From Serilophus lunatus (taxonomy: Eukaryota; Chordata; Aves; Passeriformes; Eurylaimidae), in contig VXBA01005469.1 in NCBI GenBank assembly GCA_013399895.1, positions 412,249-476,248 on the forward strand: a stretch of 64,000 bases of DNA, read 5' to 3'. Positions 12,924-26,800 of the stretch are shown here, piece after piece (within the stretch, counting starts at the first letter, position 1; the number at the start of each line of letters is the position of its first letter). The translations under genes and the position numbers were made by a program. A model generated the notes under the pieces. It saw nothing but the letters and a program-made list of their open reading frames with translations, was not told the origin of the DNA and did not search any database.

Positions 12924-15003
12924 TCACGGCTGGCAAGAGCTGAGAATCTCTGACAGACACACTTTTGTCTGTCTCAGTTTTCTCAGGCTGGGCCAAGGAC
13001 AGTGAGCTGGGGGCACTGGTGTTACATTTCTATGGTGGCAGCCTTTCAGCTGGACCCAAGTGAAACATGGGGAGGCTGAAATCCATCAGTCATTCATTAG
13101 AGATGATAGCAAAAGAAGCACAGCTGACCTGCACCAACCTGTGGCAGATTGTATCCTGACTTTCCTTCTCCTAGCATTGTCCATTCACAGAAACAGATCT
13201 TCCTCCACCTCCAGCCACACTGGACAAAGCCCATCGACTGTTGTGCTGTGCTTGATGTCCTTCAGTTAAGCTTTGTTCATGTAGCAACGTGATTGAACCC
13301 ATATGTCTGAACAGCTCTGCAATAAGGAAACATTTGGTTTTGTTTTTTGGGGTTTTTTTTCAAGCAAATGCTTAGCATTTCACCCTGCACACAGTGGTGC
13401 TAAATATAAATTGTACAGTTTGTAGCAGTTATTCCATATATGGGCTTTTCTTTTTCACTTGCCATCGTGGGCCAAACAAGAGAAGTTGCATGTGGTTGGT
13501 ATGCTTGACCTGGACAACTCTGATCCTTATGTTCTCATTCATCTCACCTGGCAGTGGGGTGGTCAGTGAGCACCGAGGTGAGGTGGCAAAATCTGAACGA
13601 GCTGCAGTAATCCTGGTCAGTCTTGTTTAGCATCTGAGAGAGAGAGCTGGCAGAAGGGAACTTGTATGTGAGCGATGGGATCTGTGACAAGCACCTGGGT
13701 TTTAACTTGCCAGAAGTGGGAGTTGAAGAGCACCTCTCTCTAGCTTGTCATTTATATATTCTTAAGGCATGGGCCTGCTCTGCTCTGCATTACAGAGGTA
13801 TTCCAGAGCATGAGACAGGTGGGCATCGTGTGCATGAAACGAAGGTGCTTCTGTGAGGTTTTCTACTTAGGTTACTTTGAGCAGAGGTCTTCTGTAGATC
13901 AGATCCTCCATTTGCTTCTGGGTGCTGTGGAGAGTCTCATCATATCCTCTGTCCTTTCAGGATGCCACACACTGTCACTTGGAATGTACCTTTTAGTCAG
14001 AAGAGCAGCATCTGGTTCGCTGGGTCCCAGATAACCTCAGCATCAAAATAGCAAAAGCAAAGGCTGTGGCAGGAAACGTGAGACAAGCACCAGTGGTGTG
14101 TGACTCACCAGAGGGGCCTGAGGTGCAGCAGATCTGCTGCAGGGAGGTCTCCTAGGCTTGTCTTTGTGCATCAGGGTGGGTATCTGTACAGGTTTTCCTT
14201 TTATGAGCCCTGTTGCTAAGCCCCCAACACAACAAAGTGTTTGCAGGACGTCTTGGACATTCCTTCCATCTCTTGGTAAGAGAAAGCTGAAAATATCCAT
14301 GGATACTCTGAAGAAGAGGGTGTGTTTCCATTGGCCCCTGTCACTGGAGATTAACCATCTCCATGGGGGCATCTCAGGAGGTCCAGAGATCCTGGCTCTG
14401 ACTCTTGCAAGTATTGGACTGTACTTTCCCTGGAGATACTATAGGCTGGAGAAAACCACAGGTACCTTGGCTGTAATCAGGCCTGGAGCCTTTCTGTAGC
14501 AGTACTTGATATCAGCACATCTCTGCAATGTCCTTTTTTTTGTTTGTGGGTTACTTTAATGTCCCTGTCACAGGGAGACACCCTGTCATCTGTACTTGAG
14601 GCTCTGCATGAGCTATTTTCTTGCTTGCTGTCACTATTTCTTTGATCAAGAGAATTCAGGGTTCAAACATACCTCTCTGGCTAGTCTAATTTAACAAAGA
14701 ATCATATGAATACGAATCTTCATCAGTCTCTGTGATCCTGCCTCTCTCAGAAGCATCTCTCAGGTGTGCTCCCAATTCCTGCTTAGTGGTTGCACAGTTA
14801 AACCCTCCTGAGAGCTACTCAAAGCCTGTTTTAAAGAAAACATCTCATGCACGAATAGCTGTAGGTGGGAACTGGACAGGTTGCAGCCCTCTCTGTCCTC
14901 CCAGTGCTGTCCAGCCCTGCTTGACCCTGTGCCAGGTACCCTGTACCAGGGCTGTGCCCTGGCAGCCTGTGGTGTAAGCCATGGCTGTGCTGTTCCACCA
15001 CAG

Positions 15004-15041
15004 GGGATGGATGGATGGATGGATGGATGGATGGACGGACA
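15004..15041 (+). repeat. Second (ATGG)n microsatellite
   Basis: About eight ATGG units degrade into GACGG variants at the 3' side. It is the same motif as the array near 1 kb, but the flanks are not visibly related, so this is independent expansion rather than segmental duplication. Confidence 0.9.
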
Positions 15042-17812
15042 GAAGGACGACTGCAACTGTGCACTGCTGGAGCTGCAGGCTTATTTTCTCTTTCCATGTA
15101 TTGAGTTCCTGGTATTTAGCTCTGACAGCTCCCTCCAAGTGAAACTGGGCCTGTGTGTTTCCCAGTGAATGCTGACATACATTAATGACAGTAAAAACAG
15201 GGGCACTGCTTACCAGCCTATGGAAAGGAAGACATGCAGGGTTGATATGTACAGATTTCTTTGCAATACTTCACGGGTTATTTCCTGCTTTACTTGCTAG
15301 CTCAGGTTTTCCAAACTCCCGTGCTCCTTCAATGCCTCGTGCCATGTAAGAATGAATCTCCATTCTCCTTTCATGGTGCCTTCAGTCTGAAAGGGCAAAA
15401 TGGCCCTGTGAGCTTGCAGCTCACTAAGTCAGAAAGGTTTTGTTCACCTTCCAACTACAAATTCTTGTGTTTCCTTTGATCAGGTTTCCCCCTCCCCCTT
15501 TTTCTACTTGTGCTTTCTGTTAAGCCTTACAAGGTGGTTTTTGTCTGCAGTAATCACACAAAACTCTGTCTTTATATAAAAAGGGGAAGTGGATTCTCTG
15601 GCTAGACAAGGGTGTTGTTAGCATTCATTAGTCAATGCTAGAAATTAGTGTCCAATCTCATCTAAAAATTTCAATGTATTTGAAATTTGAGAGGGTCACT
15701 TTTCAAAGAAATCTGCTGATTGATCACAACACAATCTGTGCATGTGCTGTCATCTTTATCCTGACTGATCCTTTGGGTTTTTTTTTTTTAGCTAGTGAGG
15801 AACAGAAGAAGCCTAATGGAACTTCATATACTACGTGATGTATGGGGTACTTGCAGTCAGAAATATTGAACTCATAAATGTACTCATTTGCCCTGGAGTC
15901 ACTGAGAGGGAGACTAAATACAGGACACTGCAATGTCACAGTCATGCAGAGTCACTCCTGTAACAACAGAGCAACAGCACAAAGGATGTATTTTTCTTGG
16001 CTTTTACTGTAAATCTTTAAATGAGCTCTCAGAGGCTGCTCTCACTGGCTGGAGGAGAAGGTGAACTTCTGCTGGATTAGTCTGTATGCAGACCCCTTGT
16101 GCATCCTGGGCTTTATTTCTGAGGTTCTGAACACTTTGGGGTGCTATTTTGAAGCAACCCTGCACATGCTGTCAGTTCTGTCTCGTGTCTTCACCACAGC
16201 ACTGCAACCCTAAGCTCTACCAAGCCTGCCCTTCAAGCATGAAGGTGAAATGAGGTTGAATGTGCACGTCTGAGGCAGATGGTTTGCCCCAGTCTTGCAG
16301 TGGTGTTTGAGAGAGATTTTCTTCGTGTTATTTCAGCAGCACAGAAGGAAATGAAAGTGTTTCTTGCTGTAAATACTCCTTTTCTCTCCCCCTTCCTCTG
16401 CACTGCTGTGAGTGTCTGAGGACTCACTTCACCGCTTCTCTCAGCAAAGTCTATTTCTGTCTCATCTCAGATCAATTTAGACCTGTCCTATGCACATATG
16501 ATAAAGACAGGATGTTTCTGTGATAGCCTTGAACAAAGTTGGAAGTTTGGGATGCTGGGAGCAAGAACTGAGATGTAATTGTCATTGGTAAGAAGTCACA
16601 GGGGCCAAACCAGCGGCTGAAATGTGGTGTTTATCAACCATAGCCAAATTGTTGGAAAAATCATGCAGACCACAAGACCAGGGGTTTACCCATTTCTCAG
16701 GATTAGTGCATACGTGTGATTCCACCCTGTGGAGCTCCCCTGACGGGCTGTGCCTGTGTCTGTGTCCAGAGAAACAGCATGAAAATGTGAGGATCCCAGC
16801 TGCATCCGGAACTGCTGTGGTAGTTATTCCCCAGCACATCTGCTAAGTGCATCTGAAAAAATCTAGCTGTTGGCTTCAGTGCTACACCAGTTTATCTCCT
16901 CCAGTGAATGAGACAGTGTCTGCTGTGTTGCTTGTGTGACTCACCTTGGCCCTCAGAGCAACACCTGAGTGTGCTTTAAGGCACCTCAAAGAGTGCAAAC
17001 AAAGCATCTGGCCCTATGTGGCCCTGTAGGAAACTGTTCCACAGTGGTTCTTGAGGATTGGCTTTCCAATCTTGTCTCTGGGATCTGCACTCCAAACACT
17101 GCTGTGGTGTCTTTCAGGCTGCATTCAGTTTGGTTTTAGTTTTTTAGTTTGCAACTTAACTTCCCATCACCTTTATGTTTTGCCTGAAGTGGCTGTACAG
17201 AGTTTTTTCCTGCATGTCAGGTACCATTTGGTCACTGGAAGACTTCAGCAAAGTTCAGGCTGGCAAGGTGCTCTTTGGGAACAGAGAGAGAGCCTTGTCC
17301 CACGTCTCCTTCCTTCTGGTGAGGCTCCCCATGGGTGATCATAGCTAGTATTTCAGAAAACGAGCTGGTCTGCACATGCAGACCATTTGCCTGAATGAAC
17401 TGGTTTCTCTTCCCTGGGTGGAGATGATGTACTGGGATAAACTGGAAAAGGATGAACAAAACGGGTGTTTTGCCTTTGCCTGGTCTTGGCATTAGCATTT
17501 TTCTAAGTGGGGTGAGCTGACCAGGAGATATTTTTGTCTCTGGTCACCTCTCAGCCCTGTCCTCACGTGCACAGCTATCTCCAGTCTGCGGGGCTTTGCA
17601 GAGCACGTTGTGGCTTGCGTTGGTTCAGCTTGAGTTCAGCCACCCAAAACCTTGCAGGTCTATTTTGAACCATCATTCAATCTGTCCACTATGGAGTTTC
17701 TTTTCTTTTTTTTTTTCTACTCTTGCTTCTGACATCATTTCCCGAACAGTATATTCACTGAGCGCTGGAGCCAGATCGTCTTCTCAGCATATGATGCAAG
17801 GAGCTCTTTAAA

Positions 17813-17873
17813 ATGGATTTCAGCTCTCCTTTTGCTCTGCAGTGCTTGCTGGTGGTAATAACTGTTACTCATG
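17813..17873 (+). CDS. CD58: CD58-like exon 1: signal peptide
   Basis: ATG at 17813 in the context aaaATGG begins a 20-codon leader (MDFSSPFALQ, then CLLVVITVTH) ending one base into a glycine codon, with donor gtaagt at 17874. A short polar N-terminus and an eight-residue hydrophobic core fit a signal peptide. No ATG in the same frame lies closer upstream without a stop, and the phase matches exon 2. Confidence 0.8.
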
Positions 17874-20800
17874 GTAAGTGGGATTTTTCTTTATGGAGTT
17901 GGCACAGATTTGCCCAAATGAGCAGATGCCTTAATTTTGCTTCAAGATCTTTTAAGGACTCTACCAGGTTTGGGGAGACATCAAATAGTGTAACTGCTAA
18001 TGCATGAAAGGGGCAGTCAGACCAAAGTAAGACAGGTTATTTTTTTGGTAAATGAATGGTAACTAATAATATTGTACTTTCCTGGTGTACTGCATCTATA
18101 AAAGCATTTCAGTGGGGAATGTAAGGTAGTTGTATGCAGAGGGTTGGCTGGAGAGCAATGTGGTCCTCCTGCTAACCCTTGGCGTGACCTTGGGATGGTC
18201 CCTGAGCTGCTGTCGCCCTGCCATTTACCCATCTTTTGATATTTAAGTTGTGTACAGCAACTGAATAATGTGTGTACTGTGTAACAGTGTGTGCAATGTG
18301 GGTACTTGCAATGAGACTTGCTCAAGTTAAAACTGTGACCTTACTCTTTAGGGAAAAGCAGCTTTGTTTCTCCTACCCTCTGTACAGGATCCGTGGCATT
18401 GATGCCCTGAGGATCTTTCTTTGCACAGTCTCTCAGCTCTGAGGGGGAGTGAAAAGACCAGGTCTCATTTTGTTTCCCTGAGCACATGGTGTGCACACCA
18501 TTCCCGAGTTATTGAGGTGGTGGAGGCTCACAGAAGACTTCCCACTCCTCTGATTTTCAGTCACTGGTGATCTAACCTGCCACAGGGGTTAGGTCTGCCC
18601 CTCCTACGTCTTACCTAGGCATTTGCCTTTTTGGGAGGCAGCTGAGAGGGGATGGATGGGCACAGCAAGCTTGCTGCCCGTGCTCTGTGTCTGTCCTTTC
18701 AGGCTCTGCCACCCGGACCGGTGTGCTTAGCGGTGGCTCAGCAGTCTTTTCCTTGGGAATCCAAAGCCTGCAGAGCCTCTCCAGAATGAGCAAGATGGAC
18801 AAACGGTGCTTCACAACTTTCTTAAATGATACTTTGTTGGCCGAGTGTGGCACTTCTGCCAGTAGATGCCTGACCTTGCAGAATGGCTCCCTCGTGCTGA
18901 GGAGTGTGGAGAAAGAGGATGAAGGAAAATACGAGTTTGTTTTTCACAACGCCACCAAATATTTTACGCTGGAAGTATTTGGTAAGTGGCCGCCTTGGCA
19001 ACAAATAGCTTTAGAACTTGTGAGCCTGGCTGTAAACTTGGTGCCTTGAAATTCCTCCTAAGTTGCTGCTTGGGCTTGCAGGAGCTATAGGTGCCTCTGG
19101 AAGCAGCTTTTTTCAAGCTCCTGGCACCTCAGAGAGCAGTAATGGTTAGTGTAGACTAAGAGGTGCTTTTTGCATCCCTGTTATCTCTCCTGTCTGTTGA
19201 CCCTTCCTTGAAATAGCCAATCAGTTGAGTTCTCTGTTACTTTTCAGTGATGTAAGAGGCAGCAGCATGAAGTGTTTGTAAAGTTGAGCCTATGCTATGC
19301 TGGAGATTTTGATCTGTTTCTAGGTTACTATACCTGATGGCTCTTTCAAAACCTCTCACTGATGAACAGCATTTTCTGCCTGTGGACACACTTCCTTAAG
19401 GAGTTAATCCTGCCTGACTTGGCTCTAAAAATGGAACTGGAGTTCTGTGTGCAGGTCTGTGTCGAGGTGTGCTGGGTTTTCCCCCTGCTTCATGCAGCTG
19501 AGGAAGGCGCTAAAGGCATCTGTGGGTGATTTGTAGTTCCCTTTGAGCATCTGGGAGGTCAACATCTTCTGGGTCTGTTCAGAGACCAGCGACAGGATCC
19601 TTAACCGTGCCAGTCTCCCTGCTGTCCTCCCTGTGGCCTCAGAATTCCTGCTCCCTTTTGTGTGCCCACTCATCCATCTGCAGGGTGCAAAGACAGAAAC
19701 CAAGTCACTTCTGAACAGGATCCAGCCCATTGCTTGGGTTAATAAGGAGAAGGCCTAAATGGGTTTGTCCCCCTGCTGGGGGAGAGGCAGCCAGTGATCA
19801 TTGCTCTGGTCCTTACCACCACCATTCCTTTTGCAGAGCTTTCATTTACACAAGCTTCTAAGATAAATTGGAGCGTATGAAACTGTAATGAAAATGTCTG
19901 AGCAAACTGATCTCGGTGAAGACAAATGAGCCCTTACACCTTTTGGGTGCAAACAGGCGGAACTGCTGTGGAGAGCAGGTCAAAGATGTGACTCCTTGGC
20001 ATGAAGATCAGAGGCTTAGACTGGAAGTAGACAAAGACTGCAGTAATGTCCTGGATTTAACCTCCACTTCAGTAGATTTGCTTTGGGAACTTTTGTCTTC
20101 TCCTTGAGTTCTGTTGCCTCCCTAAGGCAGGGAAACGATTTCACAGCAAAGGTGTAAGGGGATTGAGTGGACCTTGTGCAGATGATGCCGAGGAGATAGG
20201 CTCATTTAAAGATGCCTCTTTTTGTTCAAGAGACCTTTGGTAGTTGGAAGACTTAAATTCAGATTCCTCTCCCGTTCTGGCCTTGCAGAGAAGTTGGCTC
20301 CCTGTAAAGATAACTTTTTTCACAGACAACCTTAGAGTCCCTGCGAGGAGGGGCCAACCGGGCTGTTAAGAAGGCTCAGAAAGGAAAAAGTTTTCCATTC
20401 TTTCATTCCCAGTGTACGTGCTATTAAGTTAGCATTCTCACCTTCGAAAAACAAATTTTCTTAAGTCCTTCCACTGCCTGGCATTTTGGGCGTGCCTACA
20501 TTGTCTTCCTTTGCAAAAGATATTCCTGGAGGCAGTGAATTCTAGCTGAAGATGAGGTCCTAGTTGAAGAAACTGATTTCTGAGATTATTTGCATTACTT
20601 GCATGGACATTTGCATGTTCTCAGTGTTACTCCTGCTGTCATAAAACCATGCCACTTCTCTGCCTAGTTTGTATTTGCAAAGTGGCAAATGTAGGAAATA
20701 AGTTTTCTCCTTGTAGTAGACTGAAATGTAGTAAAAGCAATGATTCATTGCTTCACCTTGAAATGTCCCAGTATGAATATCCTTTCTAACTGCAGCTGTC

Positions 20801-23800
20801 TGATGTTGGTACCCATGCTGGGCGTGATTTGCACTGATTTCTCTCCAAAAATGGGAGAAGAGGCAAAGTGTGAGCAATAGTATAAACCTCTAGAGGATAA
20901 GAGGGCTGACTCTACTCTGAAGCTGTGGTTATCTGCTGATTACAGAGGAAGCCTTTGGCTGGCAGATTCTTTGGATATTTCCACGGTCGTGCTGGATCAG
21001 GGGCTTTTATTCTTTGTTTTTTTTTCCAATGGCAGTAAGGAAAATGAAAAGGTGCCGGATTTTGATGGCATCTCCAAAATAGGAACCAAGAGTCACTTGC
21101 AGGGTTGGGTTGGGCGCTGTTAAAGCATTTCAGGGCAGAGTGCAGGCACTGAAGAATCTGATTACTGATTTCTGTGCTCCCTGGCTACCAGTAAATGTGA
21201 TGGCACTGAGATAGCTGGTAAGGGAAGCTTCTGTCCAGCTTGCGTTCACTGCTGAGTCTGCTCCTCACCTCTGTCTTTCCTCCCTGTTCCCATCGCCCCG
21301 TGCTGCGTGGGACCAGAGCCGACCATCGCTATCCAGTGCTTCCCTAACGGGACCGCAGAGCTGTCCTGCAACGCGACCAGCCGGGAGAGCGCGACCTTTC
21401 GGTGGCAGCTGAACGGCACCGAGCTCAGCGCCCCCGGCGCGTGTGTTACGGACGGCGGGAAGAAGGTTCGCCTGGACAAAACCGTGCCCGGGGAATTTGT
21501 GTGTGTGGTTTCCCATGGGAACAGTGTCACAAGGACCAGGCCCGTTGCACTGTCTTGCAGCTACGGTGAGTAATGGCATCTCCAGAAAATCTTCATCTTG
21601 GTCTCTTTAAGCAGCAAACTAAAGAGTTGTTGGTGTCTGCAAAATACAGAACTCTTCTGTCTTCTGGCAGCTGCCTTCCAGACTTAACACACCCTTTCTT
21701 TAGAAGGCTTACCTCTTGATTTCCTTTTCTCTCCTGTGTCTTGGGCTGACATTGACACAGGTGGGATGAAATTTTGTTCAGGATGTCCTTTACCCAACTT
21801 TGCAGCAAAGATCGATCTCTCTCTGTGTTCTGACTTCCCAGTGATGGAGCCCTTGCACCCTCCTGTGCACTGATTCTCTACACCAGCTTGGAAACACATA
21901 CTGCTTTCCACTCTGACATTCATCCGTGACCCAGACAGCCCTCCAGTTTCTGCACATCCCTGTAAAAAAACACCTCCACTAGTTCAACCCTGCTGGACTC
22001 GGCTGAGGGGCTTTGCCTCCTCTGTCTTCTCCTTATCTAGGCCAGAAGCACAAAGATTTAAGGGTCCTTACAAATGTTTCTCTATCAGCACCACACCATC
22101 AGAAGTGGCATAAACACTTACAGAGTACAGGATTTCCTTATGGGATGTAAGGTTTCTTCCCCTCCATGTCCCTGCTCAGATATGTAGCTCTGCAAGAAGC
22201 CTGGGACTTTAAACCATGGTCTCATTCAAGCAAAATACTCAGTATTTATGAATAGCTTGCAAATGGACAATGAGACAGAAAATCTGGATCCTTGGGTGTA
22301 AGTTCATTTGCACCTTCAGTAGTGAAGGTTCTTCTGCTCTCTGGCAGCAAAGATGGTTATCAAAGCTACATGAGGGCTACACACATAATTTAACCACAAG
22401 GTTTTTGACTAATTTAGCTGTAATTAATTTAATCACCTGCTACTAGAGAAATTGTACTCTGTCATAACACCTAGCGTTTTAGAAGTTGTTAGAGACACTC
22501 CAGCTCCACAGCAGACACTATCTTTTCTTCTGTGGTTGGCATGCAGGGGTATGAAAGCCAACTTAGTGGCCTAAACCTCATTCCAGAGTGCTGGCATTCA
22601 GGAGAAATGCTGTGGGCTGTTTGTGCCTAGTCGGGTTGGCAGCACTGCACTGGCCAAGCTGTGCAAGTTTGGCATTTGTGGTTGTAGAGCTGTGTTCTTG
22701 AATTTTGCCCAGTTACATTGGCTGGAGGCTGTTCAGTGTATTAGTCAGACCCAAGCTGGCTGAGGCACTGGAGAACAAGGATGCAAATATCCATGGGTTG
22801 TTCAGCTCGAGCCCTGTGATAAATCATGTGAGTGCTGACAGTTACCGTTGTTGATTCTGGGTGGCTGCCAGTCCTCTGGGTGAGATATCAGTTCCCCATT
22901 TCCTCTCGAAAAGCCCACAGGAGAATTTAGTGATACCTCTGTTGGGATGGACACGTGCATGAACATGGATTTAGAATGGTCTGAGAGAAAGCAAGCAGCA
23001 GATTCTGCTTTAGTCACCAAATGCAACCACATTGGTAAAAGGTCAGCTAAAGCAATTCTGAATACTGGTAAAAATTAATTGAGAAATAAGCCTGTTTAAA
23101 GTAATTAAAGACTAAGTAATTTTTGGGGAGTTATTGCTCCAGGCAGAGGGCTGGATTTAGTTTTTCCACTGTAGGTATGAGATCTATGTAAAAACACCTG
23201 TTTGGGCAACCTGTTGGCTCATGAAGTTAATTTTGAATAACTGTTACCAAAAACAATTTGGCAGAAGTGCTGTAAGCTTTCCAGGCATCAAAGAACTCTG
23301 AACACTCAGGATCTAAAGCAGAGGATTCAGAGGTTAACAAGTCCACATATATAAAAGACTTGTATTGTTTCATTTTTTGTTTATTGCTCATTTTCAACAC
23401 AATATTTTTTCTGAAAAAGACCTTTTAAAGAAATGGAAAATTTTTAGGAAAAAAAAATCCAACTGATATTTATGCCTTGGACAATATTCTCTCTGTTTTC
23501 ATCAAAAAGGAAATAAAATAATTGAGGAAATTATTTCTGATTTGCTGCAAGTTTAATTTTGATTTTTTTTCTTTGTTTGTTTTTAACTTGGTAAAGTTAA
23601 AACTTTTAACTGTTCCTAAAGTGACTGGAACAAGCACACTGAAAAGGAATAGGACACACTGTTGATTTTGCTGTCCTGGTGAGTGCACTGGTTATGACAA
23701 CATGCAGTACATGTAGTATATCGTGGAACATTTGAAACCTAACCTCTGGAGATATGGAGCACTTTGTGCTTTTGAGGGCTTGAAAACAAGCTCCAAATGA

Positions 23801-26800
23801 GCCTGTTGGTTGGTTGGTGCAGTGCTGTGCTGTGCAGGCATGTGTGCAGCTGAAAAGAAGCCAAAGGATTCAGAAAGGGATGGCATAGGCTTAGCTAAGG
23901 GGCTTTAAGGAATTTATATCATCATGATAGTGGTTTGTTTTTTTTTTTCATATGAGAAGGAAAGTTTTCCTACTGGCTGCCCCAGGTTGGAGCAAATTGT
24001 CTCAGTGAAGGAGGAAGTCTGGGTGGGTTTCTCTTTTCTGCAAGTCTGTGATGCCCCCTACCAGCTTCTGCGCTCAGCAGCAGCAGCAAACAGGCAGGTC
24101 TGACCCGTGCCAACAACCCTGGGCCAGGGACGCCGAGCTGGGCAGTAATTACCACGGCCTTGAGCGTGGCCTTTGCTCAGCCAGCTGCAGCCTCCGCCTC
24201 CTGCCGGGGCTTTCACAGGGGCTGGGCTGGGCAGGGGAACGGGGAAAGCCCTCCCCGAGCAGCCGCGGAGTCACATTCCCGCAGCTCTGCCGGGGTGCCT
24301 CAAGTCCTGGGGCCTGGGGAAGGGCGGGGCTGATGAGACTCGCTCGGAGCGGGGCTGTCCCGATGGGGGCGGGGCTGTCCCGATGGGAGCGGGGCTGTCC
24401 CGATGGGAGCGGGGCTGTCCCGATGGGGGCGGGGCTGTCCCGATAGGGGCGGGGCTGTCCCGATGGGAGCGGGGCTGTCCCGATGGGGGCGGGGCTGTCC
24501 CGATNNNNNNNNNNNNNNNNNNNNNNNNNNNNNNNNNNNNNNNNNNNNNNNNNNNNNNNNNNNNNNNNNNNNNNNNNNNNNNNNNNNNNNNNNNNNNNNN
24601 NNNNNNNNNNNNNNNNNNNNNNNNNNNNNNNNNNNNNNNNNNNNNNNNNNNNNNNNNNNNNNNNNNNNNNNNNNNNNNNNNNNNNNNNNNNNNNNNNNNN
24701 NNNNNNNNNNNNNNNNNNNNNNNNNNNNNNNNNNNNNNNNNNNNNNNNNNNNNNNNNNNNNNNNNNNNNNNNNNNNNNNNNNNNNNNNNNNNNNNNNNNN
24801 NNNNNNNNNNNNNNNNNNNNNNNNNNNNNNNNNNNNNNNNNNNNNNNNNNNNNNNNNNNNNNNNNNNNNNNNNNNNNNNNNNNNNNNNNNNNNNNNNNNN
24901 NNNNNNNNNNNNNNNNNNNNNNNNNNNNNNNNNNNNNNNNNNNNNNNNNNNNNNNNNNNNNNNNNNNNNNNNNNNNNNNNNNNNNNNNNNNNNNNNNNNN
25001 NNNNNNNNNNNNNNNNNNNNNNNNNNNNNNNNNNNNNNNNNNNNNNNNNNNNNNNNNNNNNNNNNNNNGGGAGCCAAGGCTGTCCCGAGTGGATTCTCTA
25101 GCTCCTAATAGGAGATCTGAGGGTAGACTCTGCAGCTTTTCCTCGAGCAAGAAGTGCTTCCTTAGGTCTCCCTCCTCTGCCTGTTTTCATCCAGCTTGTG
25201 TCTTCCACACGACCACGTGCCTTGTTTAGATTTGACTGAAGCTTAGAAATGATCTTAGATGTTACTGGTCAGAGCAGGCAGACACAAAGCACACAGCTTA
25301 GTCACATAAGCCTCCTAATGAAAAGTTCTATACCATAATCAAATGCTGGGGCATAAATCACAGTGTGCCACCATTCACCGTGTCAGCTCCCTCGATCCAA
25401 AGCAAGGCAACAGCGATGTCCTCATGCTCGAATGTGGCTGCAGTGTTTCTCCCACTGGGAGAAAGAAGCCTGTCCACGCTGGTACCTAACAATGCCACGT
25501 CCTTCTTGCAGGAGACCTGCTGCAGTACCCGTGGTTCATTTACATTCTGGCAGGGTGTGCAGTGGGTGTGCTTATCCTGGTGGTGGTTGTGCCCTCGGTC
25601 ATATGTTGCTGCATGAAGAGGAAACACAAGTTCATCCCAGTGCCTTCAGGTGAGTGGAGAATGGATGCTGTGACCCCCCCATGGAATGAGTCAGAGAGGC
25701 CTGTGTTTGTGCAGGCTGGGGATGACATGGCTTCAGAGTAAACTGGTCTCTGCTGGGTGGTGCTTCTCCTCCAGCCTGTCCTCCCTTGACCTGGTGAAGC
25801 AAAAATCTGCTTTATGATAGGCAGCTGCTCTGGTCAGCAGGGCCTTGAGTTAAACCTTGCTTATCCTTATTCACCTCATACTTGCCACTATGTGCTCCTG
25901 GCCAGAAAAATAAAAACCCCACAGCAAAACCGTTTCTACGGGCAAGAGAACTGAGCCTCATTCAGGTCTGATCCTGAAATGACCTGAAGATTCAGGATGG
26001 CAGTCCTCTGTCAGCACCAGTCCCTGAGTGCAATCTGCCCATGCCCTGTGAGGCCACCTCAAGCTGTGATCCTGCCAGCACAGTCATGCTGGTCTCTGAC
26101 AGGTTGGCAGTGTCCCTCTGTGCTCGGCATCTGCCTGCTCTGGGCACGGAGCCAGGGCTGCATGAGGAGCACACACAAACGTGCTGGTGGTCCTGCCTCA
26201 CAAGTGGACGTGCCAAGGCGTGGGGGGACGTGGGGGACCTCTTTCTGCCAAGTCTCTGGTTTTGGTTTCACAGAGGAGAAGGATGATGGACTAACGATGT
26301 CGGTGGTGTCCAGTGAAGGTGTGAAGAGCCCCCCCAATGGAGACCATGTTGAAGCTCAAGCTGCCCAAACTGCCTGCCCTCCAAAGCCTGGTGAGTCCAG
26401 TGACTTGCTTGAAGTCAGACAGATTGTTTAGGAGGAGGAAGGACACGATGTATATGTGGGGCTGATGGGGGTGGAGCTGACCACAGAGAGGGGCCTGGGA
26501 CAGGGAAGGTGCTGCATCTTGTCCAGATGACAAAAGCTGCAGCAAATCATTTATCAACAACTTACTTGTGCTCAGTGTCTGCACAGGGGTAACTCTTGCC
26601 CTCAGCCAGCCATGAAATGTAGCAGCAGCCATCCCATGGCCATCCCATAGCCATCCCACAGAGGGTACTGTCAGTAACTGTTCCAGTGTCTCCTGTGCTA
26701 AAACACACATCTCAAAACCAGCAACCTCCTAAACTTGGCAGTTTTCCTGAAATTTTATCTCCCCTCTCCCCTTGCCATCAGTAGCATTTTATAAAAGCCA

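Larger units (their letters stand above)
1..17812. other. 5' intergenic region without a confident gene
   Basis: Apart from the repeats and the one candidate Ig-like exon listed separately, I see no coding exon with recognisable protein similarity here. Open frames up to about 213 codons occur, for example on the minus strand at 2093-2734, but they lack family motifs and plausible splice partners. The sequence is AT-leaning with old CR1 and retroviral relics. In mammals the CD58 neighbourhood includes ATP1A1 and IGSF3; no stretch here resembles their conserved exons. Confidence 0.6.

Noticed and set aside
24149..25229. Long frames of up to 333 codons across the 24.5-25.1 kb region
   Set aside because: Most of their length is N, and the rest is the 20-bp minisatellite, whose units stay open by composition.
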